A stretch of DNA of 64,000 nt from Polytrichum commune (GCA_950295325.1 OX485804.1:17424001-17488000), one strand, 5' to 3'; positions 11,043-22,416 are shown, numbered from the stretch's first letter. Notes: generated by a model not told the origin, from the sequence alone. Numbers and translations: made by a program.

Positions 11043-11997
11043 TGTAGTTATCAGACCCATATCTGAGATGAAATACATGTTTCTGGAACTTCAATAAATT
11101 TATGGAGAACTAATAGCCATTAGTTCCCATGAGATTGTTTTCATGCAGAATTCTGCAAAAAGTTTTAGGGTGCACCACACTCATTCTAAGTTTGGGCTTA
11201 CCACCACATCCACAGTGATACTTCAAAGAGATCAAAGGGAAATTTTTCTAGTGCTAATACAAATCTCTTATAGATGAAGTAATCCAGATGACACTTCACC
11301 TTAATTGAACAAGATGAGCAAAATCAGTGCACCAAATTGTTTCTAAATTGTGCATGTCAAACAATTGACAACAGTGATTACTGCCCTAAATCACATGCGA
11401 CATCTCTCAAGTATGCAAGAAAACATACTTCAAGTATTGAATAAACTTGAACTAAAAAGAGCCTTTGACGAGTTGCACCGGTAGGTTGAGGCTCCCAGGT
11501 GCCATCCACTTATAGTATGAAGATTTCAAAAGTATGGACAACTTTCATGTACACCAGAGTTAATATAATACCCCCTTCCCACCTGACTTCAGGGCGCCGG
11601 GTTTTAGCCTAAGACTGTGTCTTAGTTACAGAGGCTTCACACTAGAGAGCAGTGTCAATATTTGACAAAGGATTTTGCTTTTCATGTGATGGTCAATTTT
11701 TACATCATCGGTTTTTTATGGGTTGGTCATATTTCAACATGTCTTTTGACACCTAATTTTTCAAATTCACAACTTGATAAATTCTTTCTAGTTTTCAAAT
11801 CGTTTAAGTCACAACAACATATAGAAGTAGTACAAATTGAAACAATATGCAATCATGTTACTTTAACTATAAAGTTGTCAATAACCTCTATAACCATCAA
11901 CTGTATTTCATAATTTCAAATGATGCTTTGAGGCAAGTCACACCAAAAGAAGTTCAATCTATCACTAGAACGTGACAATCCCTCATGTTCCTCCACT
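11043..11997. other. Intergenic
   Basis: No gene or structured repeat recognised. An 83-codon ORF at 11662-11913 has no motif. Confidence 0.5.
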
Positions 11998-12189
11998 CTA
12001 GAAGAGCAACTTGCTAATCAATATCATCAACACATCTAACGTGTTCAAATGCAAATGCGATTGTAATGCACTCTTACCTATATTCTGCTTGGAGAATCCC
12101 CTCTCACATATCGCAATATTGGTTGGTATTACAAGCAGAAGCAAGTGCAATGCAAAAAACTTAGAATCCTTAGAGGCTTCAACCAACAC
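11998..12189 (-). pseudogene. hAT transposase C-terminal dimerisation domain remnant
   Basis: The 63-codon minus-strand frame contains FFALHLLLLVIPTNIAICERGFSKQN followed by an Asn/Leu-rich helix ending LNTLDVLMILIS. In hAT transposases the C-terminal dimerisation region has the consensus IP.S.A.CER.FS followed by a helix with ..L..LM.. spacing; the Cys-Glu-Arg-Gly-Phe-Ser core is intact here. The frame opens after a stop and nothing recognisable as the catalytic part lies upstream on the minus strand at 12.2-12.5 kb, so this is an isolated fragment, not a working transposase. Confidence 0.75.
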
Positions 12190-12810
12190 ACCTTCCGCAC
12201 AAATCTACCACATAGATCTTGGCATCCTAAGTTGGAATTTCCCTAAGCTTCCCAACGCTTCTTTTAAGTTCCAGGCGATAGAGCAGCAAGCTCCCTGAAG
12301 CAATCGAGACTCAGCAAGCTATAATGGATTTGAAGTCTAGAGGAGATGAAAGGCGACATGTATTCCTCTATTTTCATCTGTCAAGTGACGGGCATTTTGA
12401 GAATGATATGTCAAGTGTTGGATTGAAAGTCTTGTCCATTTGCCTTTGACATGTTAGATGGGGCTAATGATGATGGCAAGCCATCAAATAGGATGTGATG
12501 GGTGCAAATCTCAACCCTACTAGAGAGGTTTTTTTTTGTTCCGAGCCTGAATGGCAATCACAGCTGGCAACCTTAAAACCTAGGTCCTGCCTCACAATCT
12601 CCAAGCATGTTTACTGTTGCTATAAGTCCAGCCCACTTCGAGGGTGGTTAAGTATGCAACATGCTTGGCCTGTGATTGCATGCAACATGTTTTAATTAAG
12701 CCAAGGCAAATTAAGAGATTATCTAAAACCTAACTTACAGCACTTCAATTCATGGGTGCAACTCTACCATGCATGCAGATGGGAGTGTAGGAGTCTGGAA
12801 GGAGCTCGAA
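12190..12810. other. Intergenic
   Basis: Nothing recognised. Short ORFs on both strands lack motifs. Confidence 0.45.
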
Positions 12811-12961
12811 GGTGTTTGAGTTGAGGGAGGGAGTCTAAAGTGTGGATGAAGAAGAAGCCATCTTTGAGAGTTTGAGAGCTTGAAGCTTTTTGGTAGGGTG
12901 TTCGAGTTGGAGGGAGTCTAAACTGTGGATGAAGAAGAAGCCATGTTTGAGAGTTTGAGAG
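12811..12961. repeat. Two-copy tandem repeat, 86-bp period
   Basis: A unit starting GGTGTTTGAGTTG at 12811 and ending GAGTTTGAGAG at 12878 is repeated, with small changes, at 12897-12961. Both copies include GTGGATGAAGAAGAAGCCAT. It reads as short charged peptide in some frames but no gene is evident. Confidence 0.85.
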
Positions 12962-14129
12962 TTTACACATAAAGTCACTTTTCTTATTGCTAAATGACCA
13001 TACTCAAAGAGTGGTGTCAAGCCATTGAAAACCGGTTTTCTAGTTTGCCCTTATTCAAGCTAACCTTGCATAAGCCAATCCATGATTTAGGATGGCAGGT
13101 CACATGGACAGAAACTATTTTAGAACCTTAAATTTTCTCAATTTTTGGGATAACAAAAATTCGTCCAAGTTGTTTCATCCAACTTTTAAAAGAGGCTCCG
13201 ACACACAATGAGCTAACAAGCTCTTATAGAAAATTCCCTCAAAGAAGGATCAAAGCCCACATTTTGTCTCTCTTCAAGGGACAATATAAGTTTATTGTCC
13301 TAGCCCTTAACCAATACCCAACCCCACATTAACCCTAACTTTTTGCACCAAAATCAAGCCCACTTCAACCCTTGTCCCTAGTGAAACTGCACAAAGTTCC
13401 TATGAAATTGGTCAATGAGTTTCCAAGCATAAGATATCTTAAGTACATACAAGACATAACATGTCAATCCAAGTTAAGCACAGTTACTTGGACACACCAT
13501 CAATGCCTCAGAATGCTTATAAAGGAAGAAAGGAACCATGGCATTTGTTTTGAAACCATGCCAAGGAAGAGAGTTGCCTCGTGTGAGTGTGTAATAATGG
13601 CTCCAACACCTACACCAACGGTGCAGTTACGACCCCACTTACAAGTTTAAATAAGCTCAGATAAGGATTTAAAATCTCGTGGCCACTGAGAATGAAGCGT
13701 AAAACATAGCAATTGTCTCTCAACCAAGAAAGAGTTGAGTTACTGTTTAATCACACACTAAAGCTTGGGCTTGTTCATATTGGGCTCACAAACATTTGAA
13801 AAACAACCAAGTCATGCCTTGTTGTCATATTTGCTCGATGAGGATACATCTGGAGGTGGTTGGCAGATTGGAGAAATCAACCCAATGAGGAAACTAAAGA
13901 TACAGATAAGCTTGGGTGGGGACCAGGAGATCGAGAGAGAAAAACCCTTCCAACTCTCAAATTCACAGATGACACGCGACATAGTGAATATAAGCCTCCA
14001 ACATGTCTGCGTTGCTCACTTACCAACTCGAACAACATCCTTACCAAAATGCTATCACCTGCTCGTGATGTGAATGATGAAAGAGTATATCGTCTCAGTG
14101 TGCTTCAACAGTTGGATGCCTGCCAATTT
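12962..14129. other. Intergenic
   Basis: No supported gene. Overlapping ORFs at 13.37-13.65 kb and 13.77-14.17 kb show no motif or splice context. Confidence 0.45.
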
Positions 14130-14600
14130 TTTCAAATGGTGGAGGTTGGTACAAAAATTCCTGGCTAAGATCATCATGAGGTAGCCTGTATGCAAGCCAA
14201 GCCCTGGCTGATCTTAACCATGAATTTCTGCCCCGTCCTCTACTAGATGGGAGCACGTGGTGGAGCCTTTAACTTGGCAAATGTAATTCAGGTTGAGTGC
14301 ACCCAGGAATCGATTCGCTGGATGTCCATCAATTTAGACAAATTTCAAGTGGTCGAGGATGGGACCAGAAATTTCGACACAGATCATCATGAGGTGATTA
14401 GGCCGGCCAAAGCTCTAGATGACCTGAGTCGAAATTTCCAGCCCCATCCTCTACTAAATGTAAGGATTGGCTGGATGTCTGTCATTTACATGAAGTTTCA
14501 AGTGGTGGAGGAAGGGGCTAGAATTTTCGACTTGGATCATCATGTGGTGGGCAGGCCAAGCTCTAGATGCTCCGAATCGAAAACTCCAGCCCCGCCCTCT
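14130..14600. repeat. Three-copy degenerate tandem repeat
   Basis: The phrase TTTCAAGTGGT(G/C)GAGG starts near 14130, 14343 and 14496, and GATCATCATG follows at 14169, 14382 and 14535, each later followed by CC(G/A)(T/C)CCTCTACTA. Spacings are 213 and 153 bp, so copy one carries an insertion of about 60 bp. The last two copies are in frame with each other in the ORF at 14247-14645 and would encode two related peptides of about 50 residues, both starting WMS. I do not know whether that frame is used. Confidence 0.8.
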
Positions 14601-15253
14601 ACTAAATGGGAGCTCGCCTTGGAGACCTCGACTCGGAAAGCGTAATTCTGGTTCACTACACAAGACCCGCCATTGAAAACATGTCAAAGAGGTTAGTTGG
14701 TTGTTGTAACTTTGCAAAATCTAAAACTGACAACATATGCATCTGCGAGTTGGAAATGTCATTCAAGGGCACTTACAGTACTTCAAATGATGCCCCACAG
14801 ACATAGTAGCCTGTTAGGCATATATTACCTGAGATGCAAAGCACTCATTGAGGCATGACAAACTTATCTTATGAATGACATGAATAAGTTCTTAGAAGGT
14901 GAGTATCATCCATAAGACTCCTATCAATGGTCTTGGATATCACATACCAATCAATTTCTTGCTTGAAAAAAATAATGGACCTAACTGTGCTTTCCAAATG
15001 ACCAGGGCCCAAGGACATGTGACTAAGTTCAATCTATAACAACAGTGGGTAGGTTGGGCTTCATCTTGTGTCAAGTAGATCCTCTCACAAACACCTCCCT
15101 TAACTTTCCAAAGTGTCCTAGTTAAGGTAGAGTGTTAATTCATTCCAAAATATATGTGGTCTCGTCATAAAATGGTGTTAAACAAGCCACAATTACTTGT
15201 TTAGTATTATTCTACCATTGCAACACATCCATAGTGATACTAGAAGTGTGGTT
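14601..15253. other. Intergenic
   Basis: Nothing recognised between the tandem repeat and the palindromic element. Confidence 0.45.
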
Positions 15254-15499
15254 CACTAGAAGGAAAACTTGTTTGTTATAACCATCCATTGCAACTTTCC
15301 ATTGCAACTCATGGTGAGAAAATGCAAAGATGAATAATTTTGGTTGTCAACTAGAGGCTTTTGGTTGCGACTATTGGACAAATGGCAGCCAAAAACCTTC
15401 GATTGCCAGCCAAAATTATTTATGTATACATTTTCTTGATGTGAATTGCAATGAACAAGTTGCAACAGATGGTTGTGATAGACAAGATTTCTTCTAGTG
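15254..15499. mobile_element. CACTA-like palindromic MITE
   Basis: The element starts CACTAGAAG and ends CTTCTAGTG and is a nearly complete palindrome: the left half (CTTGT, ATAACCATC, TTGCAACT, AATAATTTTGG, and so on) is matched in reverse order by the right half to a centre near 15376. CACTA/En-Spm transposons have termini CACTA(C/G)AAGAAA, and these match well. The 3-bp flanks (GTT and ATT) differ by one base, so a 3-bp target duplication is plausible but not proven. Transcription would give a long hairpin, a common source of 24-nt siRNAs or young miRNA genes. Confidence 0.78.
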
Positions 15500-16309
15500 A
15501 TTGAGTGTGTTAAATTCGACACAAAACATATAAGTCAATGTAAGCACAAAGCCCATTCAAGTGAAGTTGCATATCCATGCCAACGAGAAGCCTACCAGAA
15601 GGTGATGGCACACATCGGTGTTGGTAACCAGACCTCATCTGTCCTCCTCCACTCACATTCACGAATTTTCACCACATGTCCCAGTTACAGAATGTTAAAG
15701 TGAAATGCTCACAATTACAGAAATTGCCAGCACAAGCTAACCACAAGGTGAATATTCAAATAGTATGAATGGAGGGCCCAAGGAACCCCACCATTTTCCC
15801 AATGTACAGCAGCTACGCAACCAAACAACCACTTATCTAAGTTGAATCATAGGAAACCAATCGAGCCTGAAACTTGTGGCCACACGAAGTAAACAAAATT
15901 ACATTCTAGTGGTTTGCTCTTAGACTACTACACATGTATTAAGATGAGTGATTTAGAGAGGGAATAACCAAGCTTTTCCGTGTTACAAGGCTGTCACGGA
16001 GTTGAATACTCATGTGGACTGAATAACACCTTGTGGCCATAGCCAGGATCATGATGAACATCAGAAAACCAATTAGCAGAGAGGAACAAATGATAGCAAG
16101 GAGCTGCGTGCAATCAAGGGATAAGTTACACATATCAATGAAAGAAGGCTCCTTGTGGGAGGCCATGGCCAGGAGATCCAGAAAGACAAATCTCTTGCAT
16201 ATCACAGATTGGGAGATACCATGTACACTTTGTATACATAATGCAGAAACAAAAGAAGGCCTTCAATCACATTAGACGTAGAAATTTGCTGAGAGTGCTC
16301 AAAACTTAC
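15500..16309. other. Intergenic or intronic DNA downstream of the exon at 16310-16465
   Basis: If the minus-strand gene beginning at 16465 is real, this would be its first intron and beyond. A minus-strand stretch near 16115-16045 lies between a possible acceptor (GCACGCAG) and a possible donor (ACAAG/GTGTTA) and would encode a hydrophobic, membrane-like segment in the phase left by exon 1. I could not find further exons. Confidence 0.3.
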
Positions 16310-16465
16310 CAATCTGAAAAGATCCAGTTGAAATGAAGTTGGGGATGCAAGTAGCCCATAACTATTCCCAAAGGGGCAGGTCAGGCCAATACCAACCTTC
16401 AATTTCGGAGAAAAACACGAACAAAAACCTTGCAGATTTTGTGTTGAAGCTTCAACACCATGCAT
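16310..16465 (-). CDS. Candidate first exon of an unidentified gene
   Basis: Read on the minus strand, a TATAAAATG-like box lies at about 16690-16682, then a GC-balanced leader of about 200 bp, then ATG at 16465 and 52 codons ending exactly at a strong donor (TTG/GTAAGT, intron from 16309). The peptide is rich in Ser, Leu and Gly, basic and nearly free of acidic residues (MHGVEASTQNLQGFC...), as expected of a chloroplast transit peptide. I cannot identify the protein because later exons are not recognised. The gene may have lost them or may be interrupted by the CACTA-like element at 15254-15499. A chance ORF followed by a good donor is possible. Confidence 0.35.
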
Positions 16466-19210
16466 TATCTCTGCTTATGTTTTCTCCAGAAATTCAGGTC
16501 GACTAGCCTCCTGAAGTCCTTCCACAGGCACTAGCTTACAAAGGCCTGGGCCGATCATTGAAAACTGCTAAGCGCTGAAGGAAAATCAGCTCCAGCTACT
16601 TGAAATTCGATTCTAACATCAGCTCCCCACACAAAACTTGAAGGCTCTCTGCAATCTGCCCTGTGTGCACCCAAGCACCTCATTTTATATGTGCTCGCCC
16701 ATGAGGGACTCAGCTTCCTTCCTGCTGTTGCTTGTTTGACAGAAGGAAAGATTGGCGGTAAATGTAGATTATTACTTTGTGAGTGTGAAGTTGCTTGAGA
16801 TATGAGAGGTCTTCATTGGGAAGTTGGAGAATCTTGCTTGGCCCCTTTTTGTACCTTGTTTGTTTAGATCTTGTTGATTTTACTTGAGGTAAATTTGAGA
16901 CTAAGCCTGTAATTAATGACTAGTATGTAGAATAAGTTCCATTGATGTGGGCATTTGGGTGAACCAACCCATACACTCGTTCTTTGTTGGATGCCTAAAC
17001 CCTTGCCTCCAAGGAATCAATGTACAGGTTGGTTCGTCCCAGCTTGATGTGGGTTGGACTATCACCATGTTTGGATTTACATCACAAAGTAACTTGCATA
17101 TGTTTATGATTATTTTCCACACTTTGGCACTTTTATCTAATATGCTTAACCCCAACGCACTCCCCCCACTTACGCTCCTTTCCTGATGCAATGGAGAACC
17201 CCCCCCCCTTTAAAAACACAAAACACGACCTATTACCCCCTAAAATTTCACGCCCAATTCCCCTCGAAGTTGCCCAACAAATGTGACTTTAATGTAGATG
17301 AAGGTTTACAGGTTTTTTGACAAATCTAATTGTATAGATGTTTGTAAGTTAGAGGTGACTACTCACATTCCAAATTTTAAACGTTAGAATTCTATAACAT
17401 AGGACATTATAGTAGGAATATCCATAGTCTTCTTGAGGGGCTACAATTTGGAAATTAAATTAGGGTTGGTTTTTTATTTTATTGAACCTCCACTCAAATC
17501 ATCTCCAAATGACAAATTATTACCCTTATTCAAAAGAGGGGTAATATACCTACTCAAAGCAACTCACAGATCTTGATATTACTATTTTGTAATTATTTGG
17601 GAAGCTTGCAATTTGAGGCAGCAATGTCACAAATGTGCACTTGCCACAAGGATTTACACCCACCAACACATGTCCAACTAAAAATTACAACACTAGATGT
17701 TTAGGATATGTTGTGTTTGAGTGTCATGTAATTTCTTATATCAATTGGAAATCATTTGCACATAGGGATCAACAAAAAAAACATGTTTAGGGTTTGTTGC
17801 CCCTAAACCGCAGAGTTGACAAATGTCAAGTTTTGGTTCGTGCACCAATGTCATTATAAAGCAGTTGAGAGCACACTCCCAAAAAAAATTTGATTCAAAC
17901 ATAATTAACTTTGTTAAATCAAGATTATCCATGTGGTAGAACATAGCATACATGAACATGAACAAGAAGAGTAGTTTAAATAGTCAAGAAACCACCGAAC
18001 TAGCATCAAAGAGGTCAGAGCGAACTACTCATGACCATATCACCGTAGCATAGGATATTAGGGGGTAAGTCCCTCCAAATATTGTGTTGGCTTGGATACT
18101 AAATGGCTCTAGGGATGTCCTTTAAATCTAAAAGGTCATTGCTCAGAAGAATTGAAAGAATGTAGTTGGAGGCAAGTGAACTTGACAATGCACTATTCAA
18201 ACTATTTTTTGACTTAACTTTTTCAACATTATATGATTTCACTTAACATGTGTATTTGGATATTATGAAACAGTTATTGATGAATTATCAACAAGTGAAA
18301 GTCAATAGAAACCAAGTCTTGAGATACATATACTAAGCAAATGGGCAATAGATGAGACAACATTGAGAATTGACGAAGCTAATATCAAGGAAGAGACATA
18401 TTCCCGCCCTTAAAAGTAAGCATTTCGAATGAAGCTCAACTTCGCCCTCAAACTATCTCACTCTCGATTTTCACATTCGAAAAGGTTTGGACCTTCAAAA
18501 GTTAATTCATTCATCTTCTCTCATTCTAAGGACTTTTCAGCTTATTCTCGGTTACCTTTCAATTTTGGCTGAAGACCTTGTGATTTGGTTTTTGTTAGTA
18601 ACCGTTGGTTCCTTCAAATGGTTTAATGTATTAAATTATATAAAAACGTTTACTGCTAATCAATGAATATAATAAACAATGAAGTCTTCTTGATTTCATA
18701 ATTTAGAGTTTATTTTTTCGAATTCATGAATTCACCTTTTTTATTGGTCTGTTTTCTTTAGTTGATACAAAATAAGTTGAGTGTATACATTTGAGTTAGT
18801 AAAAGGTCATTTTTTTATATATGAATTGGAGTTCACATAAGATTTACTCAATTGATGATTAATGTGAACCGTGGAGTTTAGTAAGAATGTACATATCTCA
18901 TTTCCATTTGAACCTCGCATTTTATCTTTCAAATGGTTATCCAATGTTTGTGCCAAGAAAAGGGAAAAAGAAAAAGAAAAGGTTATTCAATGAATAAACA
19001 AATCACTATTTCATGACTCTAAGTTGCGTATGCACATCAACTAATGTTGAGTTGGAAGTCATGCATTTATAGAAATAAATCACATTTATTTTATTTCAAA
19101 CTTTTTAAAACTTAAATCTAGTAGTTTCTTGATTGAAAATACATAAAAATTCACCTTCCACTTTCAAAAATTAAGGACATACATGATTATATTTAAGCTT
19201 ATATGTTTAA
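16466..19210. other. Intergenic
   Basis: The first 230 bases upstream of 16465 look like a promoter and leader for the minus-strand exon. Beyond that the DNA is AT-rich with no supported gene. A minus-strand ORF at 17965-17741 has a CQLCG motif and a hydrophobic start but no relatives I recognise. A poly-C run lies near 17199-17208. Confidence 0.45.
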
Positions 19211-19837
19211 TATAAAAAAACAACCCAACCCCAAGACCAAACAGTCCCAGAATGGCTTATTAAATGTACATGCACACATAGACCATGCCAATGCCAAGCC
19301 AAATTAAGACCGGACATAATGTGCATCCTCGGAGCCCCCAACCAAACACAAACCCCAATACTACCCTCCCCAAACTACACCGTACAGTTCATTGAATTTA
19401 CATATTGCCATGACAGATTCCCCGAACAAGCACGCACACACGCACACAACAAATATGACCCGCTAATCACCACGATAAAGAACAATGGATGGAAAACCAG
19501 CCCCCTCATTACCATTGCTGCTGGAGTAAGAGGAGCCATACACGAACACTCCATCGAACAACTAACCAGCCTCCACATCCCCAAAACCCACATCAAAACT
19601 CTCATGAAGAACATACACCAAAATGCCATCAAATACCTTACTTACAAGGTTCTAAATAAGAGAAAATTGGATAATAAACAAACCCCCATACCCTGGCAGA
19701 CATTAAGTCCCCCCATACGAACTATGGGGGGTGTCAGATCCGGGCGGGGGCAGCCTCCTCGGAAATTTCTGAACCCGACCGAAAACTGCTGCCCGCCCCG
19801 CCCAACTTTGAAAAAAATATTGCTCTTGCATTCTTGA
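19211..19837 (+). pseudogene. C-terminal fragment of a non-LTR retroelement with restriction-like endonuclease
   Basis: One frame is open from 19211 to the stop at 19837. Early on it has a cysteine knuckle (CTCTHRPCQC), then KLRPDI (around 19304), then VQFIEFTYCHDRFPEQA and a Lys/Tyr motif (HNKYDPLI), then a conserved-looking helix region (AGVRGAIH, LMKNIHQNAIKYLTY, LNKRKLDNK). Zinc knuckle followed by R-P-D and a beta-strand acidic residue is the layout of the PD-(D/E)XK restriction-like endonuclease at the C-terminus of R2/R4-type retroelements. The reverse transcriptase is absent: a stop and unrelated AT-rich DNA precede the frame, as in a 5'-truncated insertion. The final 45 residues overlap the region shared with the inverted copy at 27.96-28.13 kb. 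Confidence 0.62.
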
Positions 19838-20110
19838 GGGCCGCTTGACTACAAATCCCATATTGAGTGCACTTCACCTTCAAGGTCTAAAATCCAATAT
19901 ATATATGCACTTCCCACTAGTAAATAACAATTCATTGGGATATCATTCCGGAAGTGAAACCATCAATGAAGCATGTAATTAACTTGGAGGTCAAATAAAA
20001 TTACAAAATCCTCTTTAACATTGAGGTTATAATTTTTATGACTTACCATTTGAAATTGTCTTTGTCATTCTAAAGTGAAACCTAAATTTAGTATGTACAT
20101 TTTACAATTA
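19838..20110 (+). mobile_element. 3' untranslated tail of the retroelement copy
   Basis: Sequence from about 19690 through this stretch matches, in reverse complement, 28130 to about 27690: the shared order is GGGGGTGTCA, CGGGCGGGGG, a GC-rich run, CTTGACTACAAATCCCATATT, GTGCACTTCACCTTCAAGG, an AT-rich section with CATGTAATTAACTTGGA, and a section ending CTTTGTCATTCTAAA. Conservation of the 3' end with different 5' starts is typical of non-LTR elements. Confidence 0.6.
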
Positions 20111-20315
20111 ATTTAGTAATGCCATCTACTTTCACAAGTATTCATACACACTCAAATCAATTAATGTAATTACTGGAATTAATTAATTAATTAATTATAC
20201 TTAATTACATTAAATCACACTTAATTGGTTTGAATGTGTATGATTACTTGTGAAAGTAGACGGCATTACTAAAATATTATAAAATATACATACTAAATCA
20301 ACACACTAAATTTAC
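20085..20315. repeat. Palindrome at the 3' end of the retroelement copy
   Basis: The left arm (TTTAGTATGTACATTTTA ... TAGTAATGCC(A)TCTACTTTCACAAGTA) is repeated in reverse complement on the right (TACTTGTGAAAGTAGA(C)GGCATTACTA ... TACATACTAAA), around a centre of repeated AATT units near 20180-20197. The right arm is also present in the same orientation near 27600-27710. The arrangement suggests a second, inverted piece of the same element tail joined here. Confidence 0.75.
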
Positions 20316-21345
20316 CTCAAACTACATGGTCTATGCTTGGAGTAACGTTATGTGCAATAACAACGTTCTTCGGCTATTTAACACCACCTTCAGCACTTAC
20401 TAAAAACGGATATTGATGGAGGCTCAACTTGTCGATCCTCGCCTGTCAAAAAATAGCACTGCAAAATTATAAGTGAATAACATCCAAATGAGCAACAATG
20501 AAATCACATTCATGAATTTGCCTAAGACTACATGGTCTATGATTGGAGTAACATTGTGTGCAGTAACGGTGTTCTTCGGCCTATTTAAAACCGCCTTCAA
20601 CACTTACTAAAAACGGACATTGATGGAGGCTCAACTTATCGATCCTCACCTGTTAAGAAATAGCACTGCAAAATTGTAAGTAAGTAACATCCAAATGAAC
20701 CAAATGAGCAATAGTGAAATCGACATTCACAAATTTACCTCACACTACATGGTCTATGCTCGGAGTAACATTGTGTGCAATAACGGTATTCTTCTGCCTA
20801 TTTAAAACCGCCTTCAACACTTACTAAAAACAGACGTTGATGGAGGCTCAACTTATCGATCGTCACATGTCAAGAAATAGCACTGCAAAATTGTAAGTAA
20901 GTAACATCCAAATGAACCAAATGAGCAATAGTGAAATCGACATTCACAAATTTACCTCACACTACATGGTCTATGCTCGGAGTAACATTGTGTGCAATAA
21001 CGGTATTCTTCTGCCTATTTAAAACCGCCTTCAACACTTACTAAAAACGGACGTTGATGGAGGCTCAACTTATCGATCGTCACATGTCAAGAAATAGCAC
21101 TGCAAAATTGTAAGTAACATCCAAATGAGCAACAGTGAAACCAACATTCACAAATTTACCTCACACTACATGGTCTATCCTTGGAGTAACAATCTATGCA
21201 ATAACGGCGCTCTTCGGCCTCTTTAAAACCGCCTTCAGTAGTTACTGAGAACGGACGTTGATGGAGGCTCTACTTGTCGATTCTCACGTGTCAAGAAATG
21301 GTACTGCAAGGAATGGAAGTGAGAAACATCCAAATGAGTCACGGG
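20300..21345. repeat. Five-copy tandem array, 204-217-bp unit
   Basis: CATGGTCTAT marks the start of successive units at 20325, 20531, 20748, 20965 and 21169, giving periods of 206, 217, 217 and 204 bp. Each unit includes GGAGTAAC, GCAATAAC(G)G, TTTAAAACCGCCTTCA, CGTTGATGGAGGCTCAACTT and AAATAGCACTGCAAAATT. Copies three and four are nearly identical, so the array expanded recently; the 217-bp units contain a small internal duplication of AAATGA(A/G)C. No ORF spans units in all copies. Function unknown. Confidence 0.92.
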
Positions 21346-21457
21346 CAACATGGCACACAGCAGACTCAATTACAGACACAAGAAGATTGCATAGTCTTAT
21401 CTCCAGGACATGCTTTGATTTGGCTGATGGATGTGAAGGCGCTGGCACATCTTATTA

Positions 21458-22018
21458 GGGGCACTTTATATTAGGGCCCATTTCTAGGGCCCATTTCCAA
21501 ACCCTAGGCATCAACCAATGAGAGTGCTTAGATTGCCCAAATGGGCCCTAATATGGGTCCAAGGGCTTTATATTGAGAGTCGGCCCACTTCTCTTAAAGC
21601 TTGCGTGGCAGGTGACATGGCGGCGTTTTGGAGGGAAAAAAGTGGGCCGAAGGCAAAAAAATGGGTCGAGGGTTTATGGAGACCCACTTCGCACCTACGG
21701 CCCACTTCACCCAACTTCCGTCATATAATCATTTATGACTTTGTGACTTTATGGTTTTATGACTTTAGTTCAAGCAAGGGCATAATTCATTTAAGACAAA
21801 GTGGGCCGTGGATTGGGCCTTACAATATAAAGTCCCTAGGCCCATTTGGAAGGCCCACTTTAAAGTAGAATTTCCAATTTGGGCCCTACAAGTGGTCCTA
21901 TGGACTTTATATTGCAAGGCCCACTCAACGGCCCACTTTGTAAAGTAGGGCTAAAGTTAAGGCCCACTTCAAGTCCAAGTGGGTTCAACTCCAAATGGGC
22001 CCTAATATAAAGTGCCCC
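21458..22018. mobile_element. PIF/Harbinger (Tourist-like) MITE
   Basis: The element begins GGGGCACTTTATATTAGGGC and ends in its near-perfect reverse complement, flanked on each side by TTA (21455-21457 and 22019-22021). A GGGGC-type inverted repeat with a TTA duplication is the signature of PIF/Harbinger and Tourist MITEs. The interior is saturated with GGCCCA/TGGGCC blocks and contains a nested palindrome (21815-21840 against 21897-21922, sharing the core ACTTTATATTG(T/C)AAGGCCC). No transposase coding remains. It interrupts a segment that is repeated without it near 22.6-22.8 kb. Confidence 0.85.
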
Positions 22019-22061
22019 TTAATCCAGGACCAGGCAAGCTAGGGCCACTTTTCACTCACTC

Positions 22062-22075
22062 ACACACACACACGA
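22062..22075. repeat. (CA)n tract
   Basis: Short CA repeat, matched by another CA-rich tract at about 22762-22792 in the related downstream segment. Confidence 0.8.
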
Positions 22076-22416
22076 GACTGCGGGCCCATGGCCGTTGCAC
22101 TTCCAGGCACTCTCATTGGTGGAAAAAGGCGGAGCCAGTCCGAGTTTGCTTCACATTACATTTGGGGGACCAATGGAGTTAGTAAATGCAAGATGGGTGT
22201 AAAGTCTATGTGCATTCTTCCTACATGGCATCGAATGGATCGTGTTTGATGATTATGTGGACTATTTTCAAAAACCGTTTTTTGGAGGTAGGTCTAACAC
22301 AAAATCGGGAGACCATGGCACTTTGAAATTTCATAATCATTGGGTTATTATATTTTATCATGTGTGAGGGTCCCGTGTGAGCATAATCTCATAGATATAG
22401 CATTTAGTTTCAGGCC

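Noticed and set aside
19375-19632. An 85-codon minus-strand ORF
   Set aside because: It is a shadow of the retroelement endonuclease frame on the plus strand, which carries the recognisable motifs.
20300-21345. CRISPR-like array
   Set aside because: Units are about 205-217 bp and repeat along their whole length; there are no short repeats separated by unique spacers, and the genome is eukaryotic.
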